The position numbers were made by a program, and so were the translations under genes. This document shows, in pieces, positions 5,977 through 13,906 of a stretch of 14,839 nt of DNA (position 1 is its first letter; every line of letters starts with the position of its first letter). The stretch lies in contig JBGSJO010000009.1 in assembly GCA_041741895.1 (NCBI GenBank), positions 1 to 14,839 of the forward strand, given 5' to 3'. The notes beneath the pieces were generated by a model. The model searched no databases and was not told where the DNA came from. It was given only the letters and a program-made list of their open reading frames with translations. This stretch comes from Allopontixanthobacter sp041741895. Its GTDB lineage: Bacteria > Pseudomonadota > Alphaproteobacteria > Sphingomonadales > Sphingomonadaceae.

Positions 5977-6963
5977 ATGCCCAAGGAAAAAGATAAAATG
6001 ACAATGGCCGATGTGGCCAAGCTGGCCGGGGTGTCACCCATCACGGTTTCGCGCGCTCTTTCGGGGCATCCTTCGGTGCGTGAACAAACTCGAGCTCATA
6101 TTATCACGGTGGCGGAAAAGGCCGGTTACCGCATGAATCTGGCGGCGCGCAATTTGCGGCGTCGGAGCAGCAATACGATTGCGGTGGTGCTGGAAATGGC
6201 GCCTTCAACCGTGCGTCCGATGAGCGAGCCATATCCGCTTGCCCTGCTGGGCGGCCTGATCCAGGAATTGTCGAGTGCCAATTACACGCTCAGCCTTTCC
6301 ACCCTTGGGACATTTGCCAAATCCCCCGATTCGGTTGATGGCATTATCCTGCTCGGGCAAGGTGTCCATAACGATGCGGTTGCCGGTCTTGATAAGCTGG
6401 ATATACCTCTGGTTGTCTGGGGAGCGGTGCGTGCCGGGGGGCGGCATGTGGTAGTAGGGAGCAACAATCGCGACGGGGGCGCGCTGGCGGCGGAACGCAT
6501 GCAGCAGCTTGGCCGCAAGCGGCTGGTCTTTCTTGGCGATGCCGAACACGCCGAAGTGTCGGACCGGCGCGACGGATTTGTTACCCGCCTGACAGAGCAT
6601 GGCGCGATGTTGGTGGCGGAGCGCGCTTGTGAATTCAGCTTTGTGGCGGGCCATGATGCGATGCAGACCATACTTGAAGAACACGGCAACCGGATTGACG
6701 GGGTTTTCGCAAGCAATGATGCCATTGCCATGGGGGCCATCCGCGCGCTGGCCGAAGCCGGGCGAAAAGTGCCGGGCGATGTTTCGGTAATCGGTTTTGA
6801 CGATTCGCAAAGCGCTTCATTTTTTGTTCCCGCCCTAACTACGGTGCGTCAGCATTGGAACGAAGGCGGACGGCTTCTGGCACGCAAAGCTCTGGCGGCG
6901 ATCCAGGGCGAACACGCCGATTCGGAAGAAATGCCGGTCGAACTGATTATTCGCGCGAGCTGA
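5977..6963 (+). CDS. LacI-family transcriptional regulator of the sugar locus
   Basis: A protein of 328 residues with full LacI-family layout. The helix-turn-helix is at residues 10-29 (MADVAKLAGVSPITVSRALS), the linker and hinge helix at about 50-63 (GYRMNLAARNLRRR), and the periplasmic-binding-protein-like effector domain from 66 to the end. The latter includes the conserved GVFASNDAIAMGAIRAL block and DVSVIGFDDS. The start at 5977 is used because residues before the ATG at 5998 look natural; the ribosome binding site is weak for both. The gene precedes the GH65 fusion gene in the same direction. Three LacI-type operators sit between them, so it probably represses or activates the operon in response to a sugar. 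No such operator is visible before its own start, which argues against simple autoregulation. Confidence 0.9.
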   Translation: MPKEKDKMTMADVAKLAGVSPITVSRALSGHPSVREQTRAHIITVAEKAGYRMNLAARNLRRRSSNTIAVVLEMAPSTVRPMSEPYPLALLGGLIQELSSANYTLSLSTLGTFAKSPDSVDGIILLGQGVHNDAVAGLDKLDIPLVVWGAVRAGGRHVVVGSNNRDGGALAAERMQQLGRKRLVFLGDAEHAEVSDRRDGFVTRLTEHGAMLVAERACEFSFVAGHDAMQTILEEHGNRIDGVFASNDAIAMGAIRALAEAGRKVPGDVSVIGFDDSQSASFFVPALTTVRQHWNEGGRLLARKALAAIQGEHADSEEMPVELIIRAS

Positions 6964-7030
6964 CTGAGGGGCTTCTGGCACCCGACACTGTTGTTAAAAA
7001 TCCACACTATGGCACTTCTCAGGAACAAAA

Positions 7031-7044
7031 TGACATCGATAACA
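7031..7044. promoter_or_regulatory. LacI-type operator O1
   Basis: TGACATCGATAACA is a 14-base imperfect palindrome around a central CG, the general LacI-family operator form. It lies 125 bases upstream of the TTG start of the GH65 fusion. Its centre is 21 bases from that of O2, about two helical turns. Confidence 0.6.
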
Positions 7045-7051
7045 TCATTTA

Positions 7052-7065
7052 TGATATCGATGTCT
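7052..7065. promoter_or_regulatory. LacI-type operator O2
   Basis: TGATATCGATGTCT is the same half-site pattern in inverted form. Together with O1 it gives a perfect 10-base inverted repeat (GACATCGATA at 7032-7041 and TATCGATGTC at 7055-7064). It directly abuts O3. Confidence 0.6.
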
Positions 7066-7079
7066 TGACATCGATATCA
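7066..7079. promoter_or_regulatory. LacI-type operator O3 over a -35 hexamer
   Basis: TGACATCGATATCA has only one mismatch from a perfect 14-base palindrome. A consensus -35 hexamer TTGACA at 7065-7070 spans the O2/O3 junction, so occupancy would exclude RNA polymerase. The -10 region (about 7087-7094, AGCATCGA) is weak, so the promoter call is tentative. Confidence 0.6.
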
Positions 7080-7155
7080 TTCACCAAGCATCGACCTTCG
7101 GAAGCAACGGGTGCGTTAATCGCCTGAAAAGTTGCGCAAGGGAGAGTTGAGAGTT

Positions 7156-10098
7156 TTGAGCGATACGCAAACCCTTGCTGCCATCGAAGGCGGCTGGCGG
7201 CTGGAACAAACCGTTTTCGACCAGCAAGGCGAGGCCGCGCTGGGTTCGCTGTTCGCGCTTGCCAATGGTGCGATTGGAGTGCGCGGCGGGTTGGACGAAT
7301 GCGCGGGCGAGAATGTCGCTATCTTGCCGGATGCCCATGTCGCCATTCCGATCACCTATCACGAGAGCTTTACGGGCTTTGCCGCCCAATCCGATGTCCG
7401 CTTTGCTGCACCCAGCCCGGTATGGATCGAATTGCTGGTCGACGGGGAGCCATTCGATCCCGGCACTGCCGCGCCGCTCGAATTTTCCCGGAAATTGGAC
7501 CTATCCAGCGGAATTCTGAACCGGACCACAAGTTGGCCGTTAGACGATGCCCGCGTTCTGCATCTGGACATATCCCGCCTGGTTGCGGACGGGGCCGGGG
7601 CCCATTGTGCCAGCCGGATAGAGGCCCGCGTTACGGGCGGATCATGCCGGCTGGCGATCCGCTTTCCGCTCGAATGCCCGGTGCTCGATGCGTCCGATCC
7701 GTTGGATCCGCGCTTAAAGCGGGCCGCTCTGCTGCAGCGGGAGAGCATCAGCGACGACGGATTGCAGGCGCGGTTTTCTGCCGGGCTGGATACAGAGACG
7801 CGCACGCTCGCCATGGCGCAGACTCTCGATCTCGTCCGCGGTACGGGTGAAGTCATCGCACAAGATGGTATCGCCATCGTCCAATGCGATCTGGTGGGTG
7901 AGGCACTTGTGCGGATTGATCGCCATGTGGCCTATGCCATCGCAGATCGATGCGAGGAAAAAGCGGCAAAACTGGTGGCGCGCAACCGGCAGACAGGGTG
8001 GGACACGCTGGCAGCCGGCACTCAATCGGCGCTCACCCGATACTGGGCAGGCGCCGACATCGCCATTACAGGCGATGCCAAACTTGAATGCGCCATCCGT
8101 TTTTCGCTGTTCCATCTGTTTCAATCCGCCAGCCGCGAAGATTACCATTCCATCGCCGCCAAGGGCCTGACTGGCGAAGGCTACGAAGGGCACTATTTCT
8201 GGGATACCGAGGTGTTCGTCCTGCCCGTTCTGGCCTTCACCCGGCCCGAACTGGCGGCGCATGTCCTGCGGTATCGGATGGGCGCGCTTGACAAGGCGCG
8301 CCGCAATGCGCGGCAGATGGGGCACCGCCATGGTGCGCTCTACCCCTGGCGCACAATTGGCGGAGATGAGTGTTCGGCGCATTATCCCACCGGCGCGGCG
8401 CAATATCATATCAATGCGGATATTGCCTATGCGTTGAGCATGTATCGCGCGGTGACGGGCGACGAGGCACTGGTTCACGATGCTGCGGAAATGCTGTTTG
8501 AAACCGCGCGCATCTGGTTGGAAATTGGCCATTTCAACCCACGGCGCGGCGGGGCATTCACTATCCACGGTGTGACCGGCCCCGATGAATACACCGGGCT
8601 GGTGGATAATGATTTCTACACCAATACGATGGCGCGCAGGCACCTTGATTTTGCCGCCGACCTGGCCGGGGACATGGCACGTGATTGCCCGGAGATGTTT
8701 GAGCAACTGAAGCACCGGATTGCGCTGTCGGAGCAGGAAATCGAGCAATGGCGGGCCGCTGCCGCTGCCATGTGGCTGCCAACCGATCCGCAGCTGGGTG
8801 TGCACCCGCAGGATGACAGTTTTCTCGACAAGCCCGCATTCGCCCTTGCCGACGTTCCGGCGGACCGATTTCCGCTGCTACTGCACCACCACCCGTTACT
8901 GTTGTTTCGTCACCGCCTGTGCAAGCAGGGCGATGTAATCCAGGCGTTGAGCCTGGTGGGGGAAACCGTCCCGCTGGCGATCAAGCGCCGCGATCTCGCC
9001 TATTACGCACCGCTGACTACGCATGATTCCACGCTTTCGGCTACTGCCTTCGCCATCCTGACTGCAGAAACCGGCGATGACGCGGAGGCGCTGGCTTTCC
9101 ACCGCGAGGCCGCGTTGGTCGATCTGGAGGATCGCCACGGCAACAGCCATCACGGGGTGCACATGGCCGCTATGGCCGGCAGCTGGTCGGCCCTGGCGAT
9201 GGGATGGGGCGGAGTGCGGGTTGTCGGCGGGCAGTTGCATCTGCGGCCAAGGTGCCCGGCGGAATGGCAATCGTTCAACCTGCGCCTGCACTGGCGCGGA
9301 TCGCTGGTGGAAATCACAGTTGATGCCGAAGGCGCAAGCTACCGGCATTGCGAGGGGCCGCCATTGACCCTGTTCGATCACGGGCGCCCCATTACCCTGG
9401 ATGAGGGCGGTTTCACGATGCTGCGGCCGCAGGTCGATGCAGTGATCTTTGATCTTGACGGGGTGTTGACGGATACAGCTGAGGCGCATTTTCAGGCATG
9501 GAAGCGGCTATGTGAAGAGGAAGGCCTGCCATTCGACCACCAGCTTAACGCCGAGCTCAAAGGTGTCGACCGGGCTGCTTCCCTGACGCTGATCCTCGAG
9601 GCAGCCGGTGTGCAGAAAAACGAAGATGCACGCAGGGCCATGATGTCCCGCAAAAACACTTATTACCGTGAGGCGATTGCGCATTATTCGCCAGCGGATC
9701 TGTTTCCAGGTGCGCGCGAATGCCTCGAAGCGTGTCTCGCCGCGGGCCTGCGGATCGGTCTGGCCTCGGCCAGCCGTAACGCGCGCGACGTTATCCGTGC
9801 GCTGGGGATCGAGGGGCTGTTTGATTGCATTACCGACGCAGCCACAATTGAGCGCGGCAAACCCGATCCGGAAATCTTCCTAACCACTGCCAGAACGCTG
9901 GGCTGCGATCCGTCACGCTGCGTCGGGGTAGAGGATGCGCGCGCAGGGGTGGCGGCAATCAAGGGCGCCGGAATGCGCGCCATCGGGATCGGCGATCCAA
10001 TGGAATTGAGCGCGGCGGATCTTGTCGTCCCCACGATTGCCTCGCTCGGAATGGAATCGTTAACTGGCCCGTTCACCGCGACCATATTACCAATTTGA
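7156..10098 (+). CDS. Fused GH65 disaccharide phosphorylase / beta-phosphoglucomutase
   Basis: A cytoplasmic protein of 980 residues joining two enzymes. Residues 1 to about 755 are a glycoside hydrolase 65 phosphorylase of the maltose, kojibiose or trehalose phosphorylase type: N-terminal beta-sandwich, helical barrel, small C-terminal sheet domain. The predicted general acid is Glu478 in VTGPDEYTG. The phosphate-site block is TTHDSTLS at 621-628. Residues about 760-980 are a HAD-family beta-phosphoglucomutase. Its key residues match Lactococcus beta-PGM in order: Asp766 and Asp768 (FDLDGVLTDT), Thr774, His778, Lys802 and Arg806 (LKGVDR), Ser871-Ala-Ser873, Lys902 (GKPDPE), Glu926-Asp927. 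The protein would phosphorolyse a glucose disaccharide to beta-glucose 1-phosphate and turn this into glucose 6-phosphate. The start is TTG 7156, 9 bases after AAGGGAGAG (7138-7146); TTG 7132 is the alternative. The exact disaccharide cannot be told. Confidence 0.9.
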   Translation: MSDTQTLAAIEGGWRLEQTVFDQQGEAALGSLFALANGAIGVRGGLDECAGENVAILPDAHVAIPITYHESFTGFAAQSDVRFAAPSPVWIELLVDGEPFDPGTAAPLEFSRKLDLSSGILNRTTSWPLDDARVLHLDISRLVADGAGAHCASRIEARVTGGSCRLAIRFPLECPVLDASDPLDPRLKRAALLQRESISDDGLQARFSAGLDTETRTLAMAQTLDLVRGTGEVIAQDGIAIVQCDLVGEALVRIDRHVAYAIADRCEEKAAKLVARNRQTGWDTLAAGTQSALTRYWAGADIAITGDAKLECAIRFSLFHLFQSASREDYHSIAAKGLTGEGYEGHYFWDTEVFVLPVLAFTRPELAAHVLRYRMGALDKARRNARQMGHRHGALYPWRTIGGDECSAHYPTGAAQYHINADIAYALSMYRAVTGDEALVHDAAEMLFETARIWLEIGHFNPRRGGAFTIHGVTGPDEYTGLVDNDFYTNTMARRHLDFAADLAGDMARDCPEMFEQLKHRIALSEQEIEQWRAAAAAMWLPTDPQLGVHPQDDSFLDKPAFALADVPADRFPLLLHHHPLLLFRHRLCKQGDVIQALSLVGETVPLAIKRRDLAYYAPLTTHDSTLSATAFAILTAETGDDAEALAFHREAALVDLEDRHGNSHHGVHMAAMAGSWSALAMGWGGVRVVGGQLHLRPRCPAEWQSFNLRLHWRGSLVEITVDAEGASYRHCEGPPLTLFDHGRPITLDEGGFTMLRPQVDAVIFDLDGVLTDTAEAHFQAWKRLCEEEGLPFDHQLNAELKGVDRAASLTLILEAAGVQKNEDARRAMMSRKNTYYREAIAHYSPADLFPGARECLEACLAAGLRIGLASASRNARDVIRALGIEGLFDCITDAATIERGKPDPEIFLTTARTLGCDPSRCVGVEDARAGVAAIKGAGMRAIGIGDPMELSAADLVVPTIASLGMESLTGPFTATILPI

Positions 10099-10114
10099 CC
10101 ACGGAGAGAGAAAA

Positions 10115-12502
10115 ATGACCTATAAGAACAAATGGCTTACATCAGCCGCAGCGGCTGCGCTGCTTTGCCCGGCCACGGCGCTGGCTCAGACTGCACAGAC
10201 GCCTCCCGCCGAACAAGCATCCGAAACCTATGATGGTGACGTGATCGTCGTGACCGCGCGCCCGGGCGGTTCTGGCCAGCGCAAACAGGATGCAGCCTAT
10301 GCCATCACATCGATCGACAGTAGTGCCATCGACCAGGTGGCGCCCAACAGCACGGCTGATCTGCTCTCGGTTGTTCCGGGCGTGTGGTCGGAAAGCTCAG
10401 GGGGCCAGAACGGTGCCAACATCTTCGTCCGCGGCTTTCCCGGCGGCGGTGATGCAGAGTTTGTGACCTTCCAGTACGAAGGTTCGCCATCATTCCCGCC
10501 GCCCACCTTGTCGTTCCTGGAAAATTCGCAGCTTTTCCGGATTGATGAAACGGTCGAACGGCTGGAAGCGGTACGTGGCGGCCCGGCGCAGGTCTTCTCC
10601 AATGGTCAGGTCGGCCTTACTGCCAACCTGATCGCCCGCAAAGGCGGCGACACCTTCGAAGGGTTGGTAAAGGCCAGTGTTACTGATTACGGTGACAAGC
10701 GGTTTGATACGGTAATCAGCGGGCCGCTGGGCGATGATACCGGCTTCATGGTAGGCGGTTTCTACCATTCGGGTGATGGCCTGCGCGACGCGGGATTCAC
10801 TGCCGAAGAAGGCGGCCAGATCAGCGCGAATATTACGCATGATTTTGGCGCGGGCAAGATTACCGTGTGGGGCAGGTACCTCAATGATCGCGGCGCCTGG
10901 TTGCTGCCGATCCCGGTCATCCAGAACGCCGATGGCAGTCTTGAAGACTTCTCAGGCTTCGATCGCGGCACAGGCACTTTCAACGGGCCCGAAACGCGTC
11001 TTTCCACCCCCAATGACGGGGTGACGATCGACCAGTCAGAGGGACGCGGGGCCGATCTGGTCAATTTCGGGGCCAATCTCGATTATTCGCTTTCGGACAC
11101 GGTTTCGCTGTTCAGCAAGACCAGCTATCTCAAGGGCTCGGCCGATACGCGCGGGCTGGTTCCGGCCGGACCGCCGACCACGGTGGCTGAAATTGCCGGG
11201 CGCTTCGGTGCCGGTGTCGGCAGCGTAACTTACGCCAATGGCGGGGGTGCATTCAATCAGGCGGATGCCGTGATCGAAGTCGGCGCATGGCGTGTGGACA
11301 AGAATCTGGAATCCTTTGTAACCGAAAATGGACTGACTTTTGATTTCGGCGCGAATACACTCACAGCAGGTGTTTACTACGCTTCGTTTTCTTCGCGTGA
11401 TCGCTGGAATCTGGGCAATTTCCTCTTGCTCGAAGCAGTCAGCAATCCGCGCGTGCTCAACATGACCCTGGATGACAACCGGCCCGTAACGCGCAATGGC
11501 TTTACCCGCGGTTCGTTCTTCAACGTCAACGCTGATTACGACGGCGAAGATGTGGCCGCCTATCTGTCCAACGAATGGCAGGTCAGTGAACAATTGCGTA
11601 TCGATGCGGGCATCCGCTGGCATCGCCACAAAGTGACCGGCAGCCTGGAAAACAACGATTTCGGCGTCGATACTGATGGCGATCCCGACACCTTGTTCAA
11701 CAATGGCGATGCGGTTCTTAACGGTACTTTCTCCAACATCGAGTTCTCGAAAAGCCGGGCCGCCTGGACGGTGGGCGCCAATTACGCCTTCACCGATGAA
11801 TTCGGCACTTTCCTGCGGTACAGCCGGGGCAACAGCTTCCCGCAATTCGACCAGCTGCGCGATGGTTTGCGTCTGGTGCAGGAAATCGACACATTCGAAG
11901 GCGGTCTCAAGGTTACCAAGCGCGATTACAGCGTCTATGCCACCGTGTTCTACAATGAATTCAGCGGAATCCAGAACACGCAGATCGTCAATGGCGCGCC
12001 GATCCCGAATGTCGGCTCGGCCAACGCTCTGGGTGTGGAGCTGGAAGCCGAAGTGCGCCCGTTCGAAGGCCTGAGCCTGGGCGGGAACGTGACTTATCTC
12101 AACGCGGAATATGATAATTTCTTCGCATTGGGCGGGTCGGTTGACGCATCGGGCAACCAGCTCGAACGTCAGCCTGAATGGCAGGCGCGCGGCCGGGCGG
12201 CCTATACTGCCAGCTTCGGCGGTTTGGAAGCCACGGTGTTCGGATCGGCGCAATGGGTCGATTCGCGCTTCTCGGACAATCTCAATACCCAAGTCCTGCC
12301 GTCTTATACCAAGGTGGATGCCGGCATTGCGGTGGATGTGAATGAACAGCTGACGTTGATGGCCACCGCCGACAACCTGCTCGATTCGCAAGGGCTTACC
12401 GAAGGTAATCCGCGCGTGGTAGGTTCGCAGGGCGTTGGACCGATCCTGGCCCGGCCCATCCTTGGTAGGTCGTTCACCTTCAGCGCACAGTTCACCTTCT
12501 GA
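10115..12502 (+). CDS. TonB-dependent outer-membrane receptor, probably for oligosaccharide
   Basis: A protein of 795 residues. A signal peptide (MTYKNKWLTSAAAAALLCPA, then TALAQ) is probably cut after ALA near residue 24. A likely TonB box GDVIVVTAR is at about 40-48. The plug domain follows to about residue 175, with STADLLSVVPGV, IFVRGFPGGG and VERLEAVRGGPAQVFSNGQV. The rest reads as a 22-strand barrel ending in RSFTFSAQFTF with a C-terminal Phe. It would use proton motive force through TonB/ExbBD to import a substrate across the outer membrane. GGAG at 10103-10106 is 8 bases before the ATG, and only 16 bases separate it from the GH65 fusion gene, so the two are co-transcribed. That context points to a maltose-like or other glucose oligosaccharide; siderophore uptake is less likely here. 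Confidence 0.9.
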   Translation: MTYKNKWLTSAAAAALLCPATALAQTAQTPPAEQASETYDGDVIVVTARPGGSGQRKQDAAYAITSIDSSAIDQVAPNSTADLLSVVPGVWSESSGGQNGANIFVRGFPGGGDAEFVTFQYEGSPSFPPPTLSFLENSQLFRIDETVERLEAVRGGPAQVFSNGQVGLTANLIARKGGDTFEGLVKASVTDYGDKRFDTVISGPLGDDTGFMVGGFYHSGDGLRDAGFTAEEGGQISANITHDFGAGKITVWGRYLNDRGAWLLPIPVIQNADGSLEDFSGFDRGTGTFNGPETRLSTPNDGVTIDQSEGRGADLVNFGANLDYSLSDTVSLFSKTSYLKGSADTRGLVPAGPPTTVAEIAGRFGAGVGSVTYANGGGAFNQADAVIEVGAWRVDKNLESFVTENGLTFDFGANTLTAGVYYASFSSRDRWNLGNFLLLEAVSNPRVLNMTLDDNRPVTRNGFTRGSFFNVNADYDGEDVAAYLSNEWQVSEQLRIDAGIRWHRHKVTGSLENNDFGVDTDGDPDTLFNNGDAVLNGTFSNIEFSKSRAAWTVGANYAFTDEFGTFLRYSRGNSFPQFDQLRDGLRLVQEIDTFEGGLKVTKRDYSVYATVFYNEFSGIQNTQIVNGAPIPNVGSANALGVELEAEVRPFEGLSLGGNVTYLNAEYDNFFALGGSVDASGNQLERQPEWQARGRAAYTASFGGLEATVFGSAQWVDSRFSDNLNTQVLPSYTKVDAGIAVDVNEQLTLMATADNLLDSQGLTEGNPRVVGSQGVGPILARPILGRSFTFSAQFTF

Positions 12503-12520
12503 TCTGTGTGCCAGTCCAGC

Positions 12521-12543
12521 CCCGAAAGGATATATCCTTCGGG
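12521..12543 (+). other. Near-perfect palindrome or hairpin after the receptor gene
   Basis: CCCGAAAGGATATATCC continues to TTCGGG. The arms pair over 11 bases with one bulged A, leaving almost no loop. The core AGGATATATCCT is itself a perfect palindrome. It begins 18 bases after the receptor stop and only 4 bases before the terminator-like stem. It may protect the mRNA 3' end, help termination, or bind protein. Confidence 0.4.
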
Positions 12544-12547
12544 TCGC

Positions 12548-12584
12548 AACCGCCGGGCGGGCATGGTGCCCCCCGGCGGTTTTA
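12548..12584 (+). terminator. Strong hairpin with short T-run, likely (attenuating) terminator
   Basis: AACCGCCGGG at 12548-12557 pairs perfectly with CCCGGCGGTT at 12572-12581. An inner GGGC/GCCC stem extends it, and the hairpin is followed by TTTTA. The T-run is short, so termination may be partial. It lies between the receptor and the MFS gene, which run in the same direction. Confidence 0.65.
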
Positions 12585-12612
12585 CTCTATGTCCCGCGCG
12601 AAAGGATGAGTG

Positions 12613-13863
12613 ATGCTCGCTAACCGGACCCGTGTGCTTTTTGCCATTGTGCTTTCGTATATGCTGTTCGCGATCTTGCTGAACAGTGTGGGCACGGTTA
12701 TCCTTCAAGCGATCGCCTCGCTCGGCCAGACGAAGTCCAGTGCCTCGATTCTCGAAGCTTTCAAGGATCTGCCGATTGCCGTTACCTCGTTTCTGGTTGC
12801 ATCGCTGCTGCCGCGTTTTGGCCTTCGCAACAGTATGGCACTGGCCGCCGCAATGGTCAGCCTGGCCTGCGTTGCCATGCCTCTGGTGCCGACCTTTGCC
12901 ACCACAAAGCTGCTGTTTGCCGTAACCGGCGCAGGTTTCGCGCTGACCAAGGTTTCAGCCTATGCCATGGTCGGCCTGGTGGCGCGCGACAAGGCCGATC
13001 ATGCCAGCCTGATCAGCACGATCGAGGGGCTGTTCATGATTGGTGTGCTTTCAAGTTATTGGCTGTTCGGTGCCTTCATCGACAGCAGCAATCCGCAGGG
13101 CCTTGGCTGGGTCAACGTCTATTGGCTGCTGGCCATCGCGGCAGCCGTGGTCACGGTGGTGGTCAAGACCACACCTCTTGACGAGAGTGCCGCGCAACCG
13201 GGAAGCGGCGCACCAAGCCGCGATTTTTCTGCCATGTTCGTGCTGGCTGCGCGGCCGCTGGTGTTGGTTTTCCTGCTCTGCGCCTTTTTGTATGTGCTGG
13301 TTGAACAGGCGATCGGCACCTGGCTGCCCACCTTTAACAATGAAGTGCTGCACATGCCGCAAGCAATGAGCGTGATGGCGGCCAGCCTATTTGCCGGGGC
13401 CACCGCCGCCGGGCGGCTGGGGGCAGGCTTTGTGCTGCGGCGGGTGCCGTGGTTTACCGTGCTGGCCAGTTGCATCGTGATGATGGCCCTGCTGCTTCTG
13501 CTCACGCTACCGCTTACACGCGGGCTTTCACCCGATCCACAAATGAACTGGGCAAGCGCGCCGCTGGCTGCCTTCATTCTGCCGATGGCCGGGTTGTTTC
13601 TTGCCCCGATCTATCCGGTAATTAACTCGCGCATTCTCTCCGCGCTGCCCCCATCTGATCACGCGGTGATGACAGGGCTGATCGTGGTGTTTTCAGCGCT
13701 GGGGGGAACCACCGGTTCCTATGTCACCGGCCAGACCTTCGCTGCGCTGGGCGGCCAGACCGCCTTTTATTTCTCGCTTGCGCCCCTGGCATTACTGCTG
13801 GCGGCAACAACCATGTTCAAACGATTGGGTGACAGGGACGAGCGGGAACCAAAAATATCCTGA
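12613..13863 (+). CDS. MFS sugar transporter (FucP/TsgA-like)
   Basis: A 416-residue inner-membrane protein with about 12 hydrophobic segments in two halves. The central soluble loop (about residues 190-208, TTPLDESAAQPGSGAPSRDF) is polar, as in MFS carriers. Blocks such as ILEAFKDLPIAVTSFL, KVSAYAMVGLVARDKADHAS and IEGLFMIGVLSSYWLFG resemble the fucose:H+ symporter-like (FHS) branch. The start is the ATG at 12613, with AAGGA at 12602-12606 at 6 bases; a GTG at 12610 is too close to that site. It lies downstream of the receptor, behind a terminator-like hairpin. Context suggests uptake of the intact disaccharide for the GH65 enzyme by proton symport. The substrate is inference. Confidence 0.8.
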   Translation: MLANRTRVLFAIVLSYMLFAILLNSVGTVILQAIASLGQTKSSASILEAFKDLPIAVTSFLVASLLPRFGLRNSMALAAAMVSLACVAMPLVPTFATTKLLFAVTGAGFALTKVSAYAMVGLVARDKADHASLISTIEGLFMIGVLSSYWLFGAFIDSSNPQGLGWVNVYWLLAIAAAVVTVVVKTTPLDESAAQPGSGAPSRDFSAMFVLAARPLVLVFLLCAFLYVLVEQAIGTWLPTFNNEVLHMPQAMSVMAASLFAGATAAGRLGAGFVLRRVPWFTVLASCIVMMALLLLLTLPLTRGLSPDPQMNWASAPLAAFILPMAGLFLAPIYPVINSRILSALPPSDHAVMTGLIVVFSALGGTTGSYVTGQTFAALGGQTAFYFSLAPLALLLAATTMFKRLGDRDEREPKIS

Positions 13864-13906
13864 CGTCACAGATCGGCTGCGGAATTATCGATACCACGTC
13901 AATCCA

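Noticed and set aside
7714..8805. Minus-strand open frame of about 360 codons
   Set aside because: It is antisense to the catalytic barrel of the GH65 phosphorylase and shows no family motif.
11036..12391. Long minus-strand open frame of about 450 codons
   Set aside because: It lies fully antisense to the TonB receptor, whose signal peptide, plug motifs and C-terminal Phe are convincing. It is a GC-rich shadow.
13861..13901. TGACGT and ACGTCA arms between the MFS gene and pobA as a possible shared terminator
   Set aside because: The 6-base arms are about 29 bases apart with no GC-rich stem or T-run, so termination cannot be supported.
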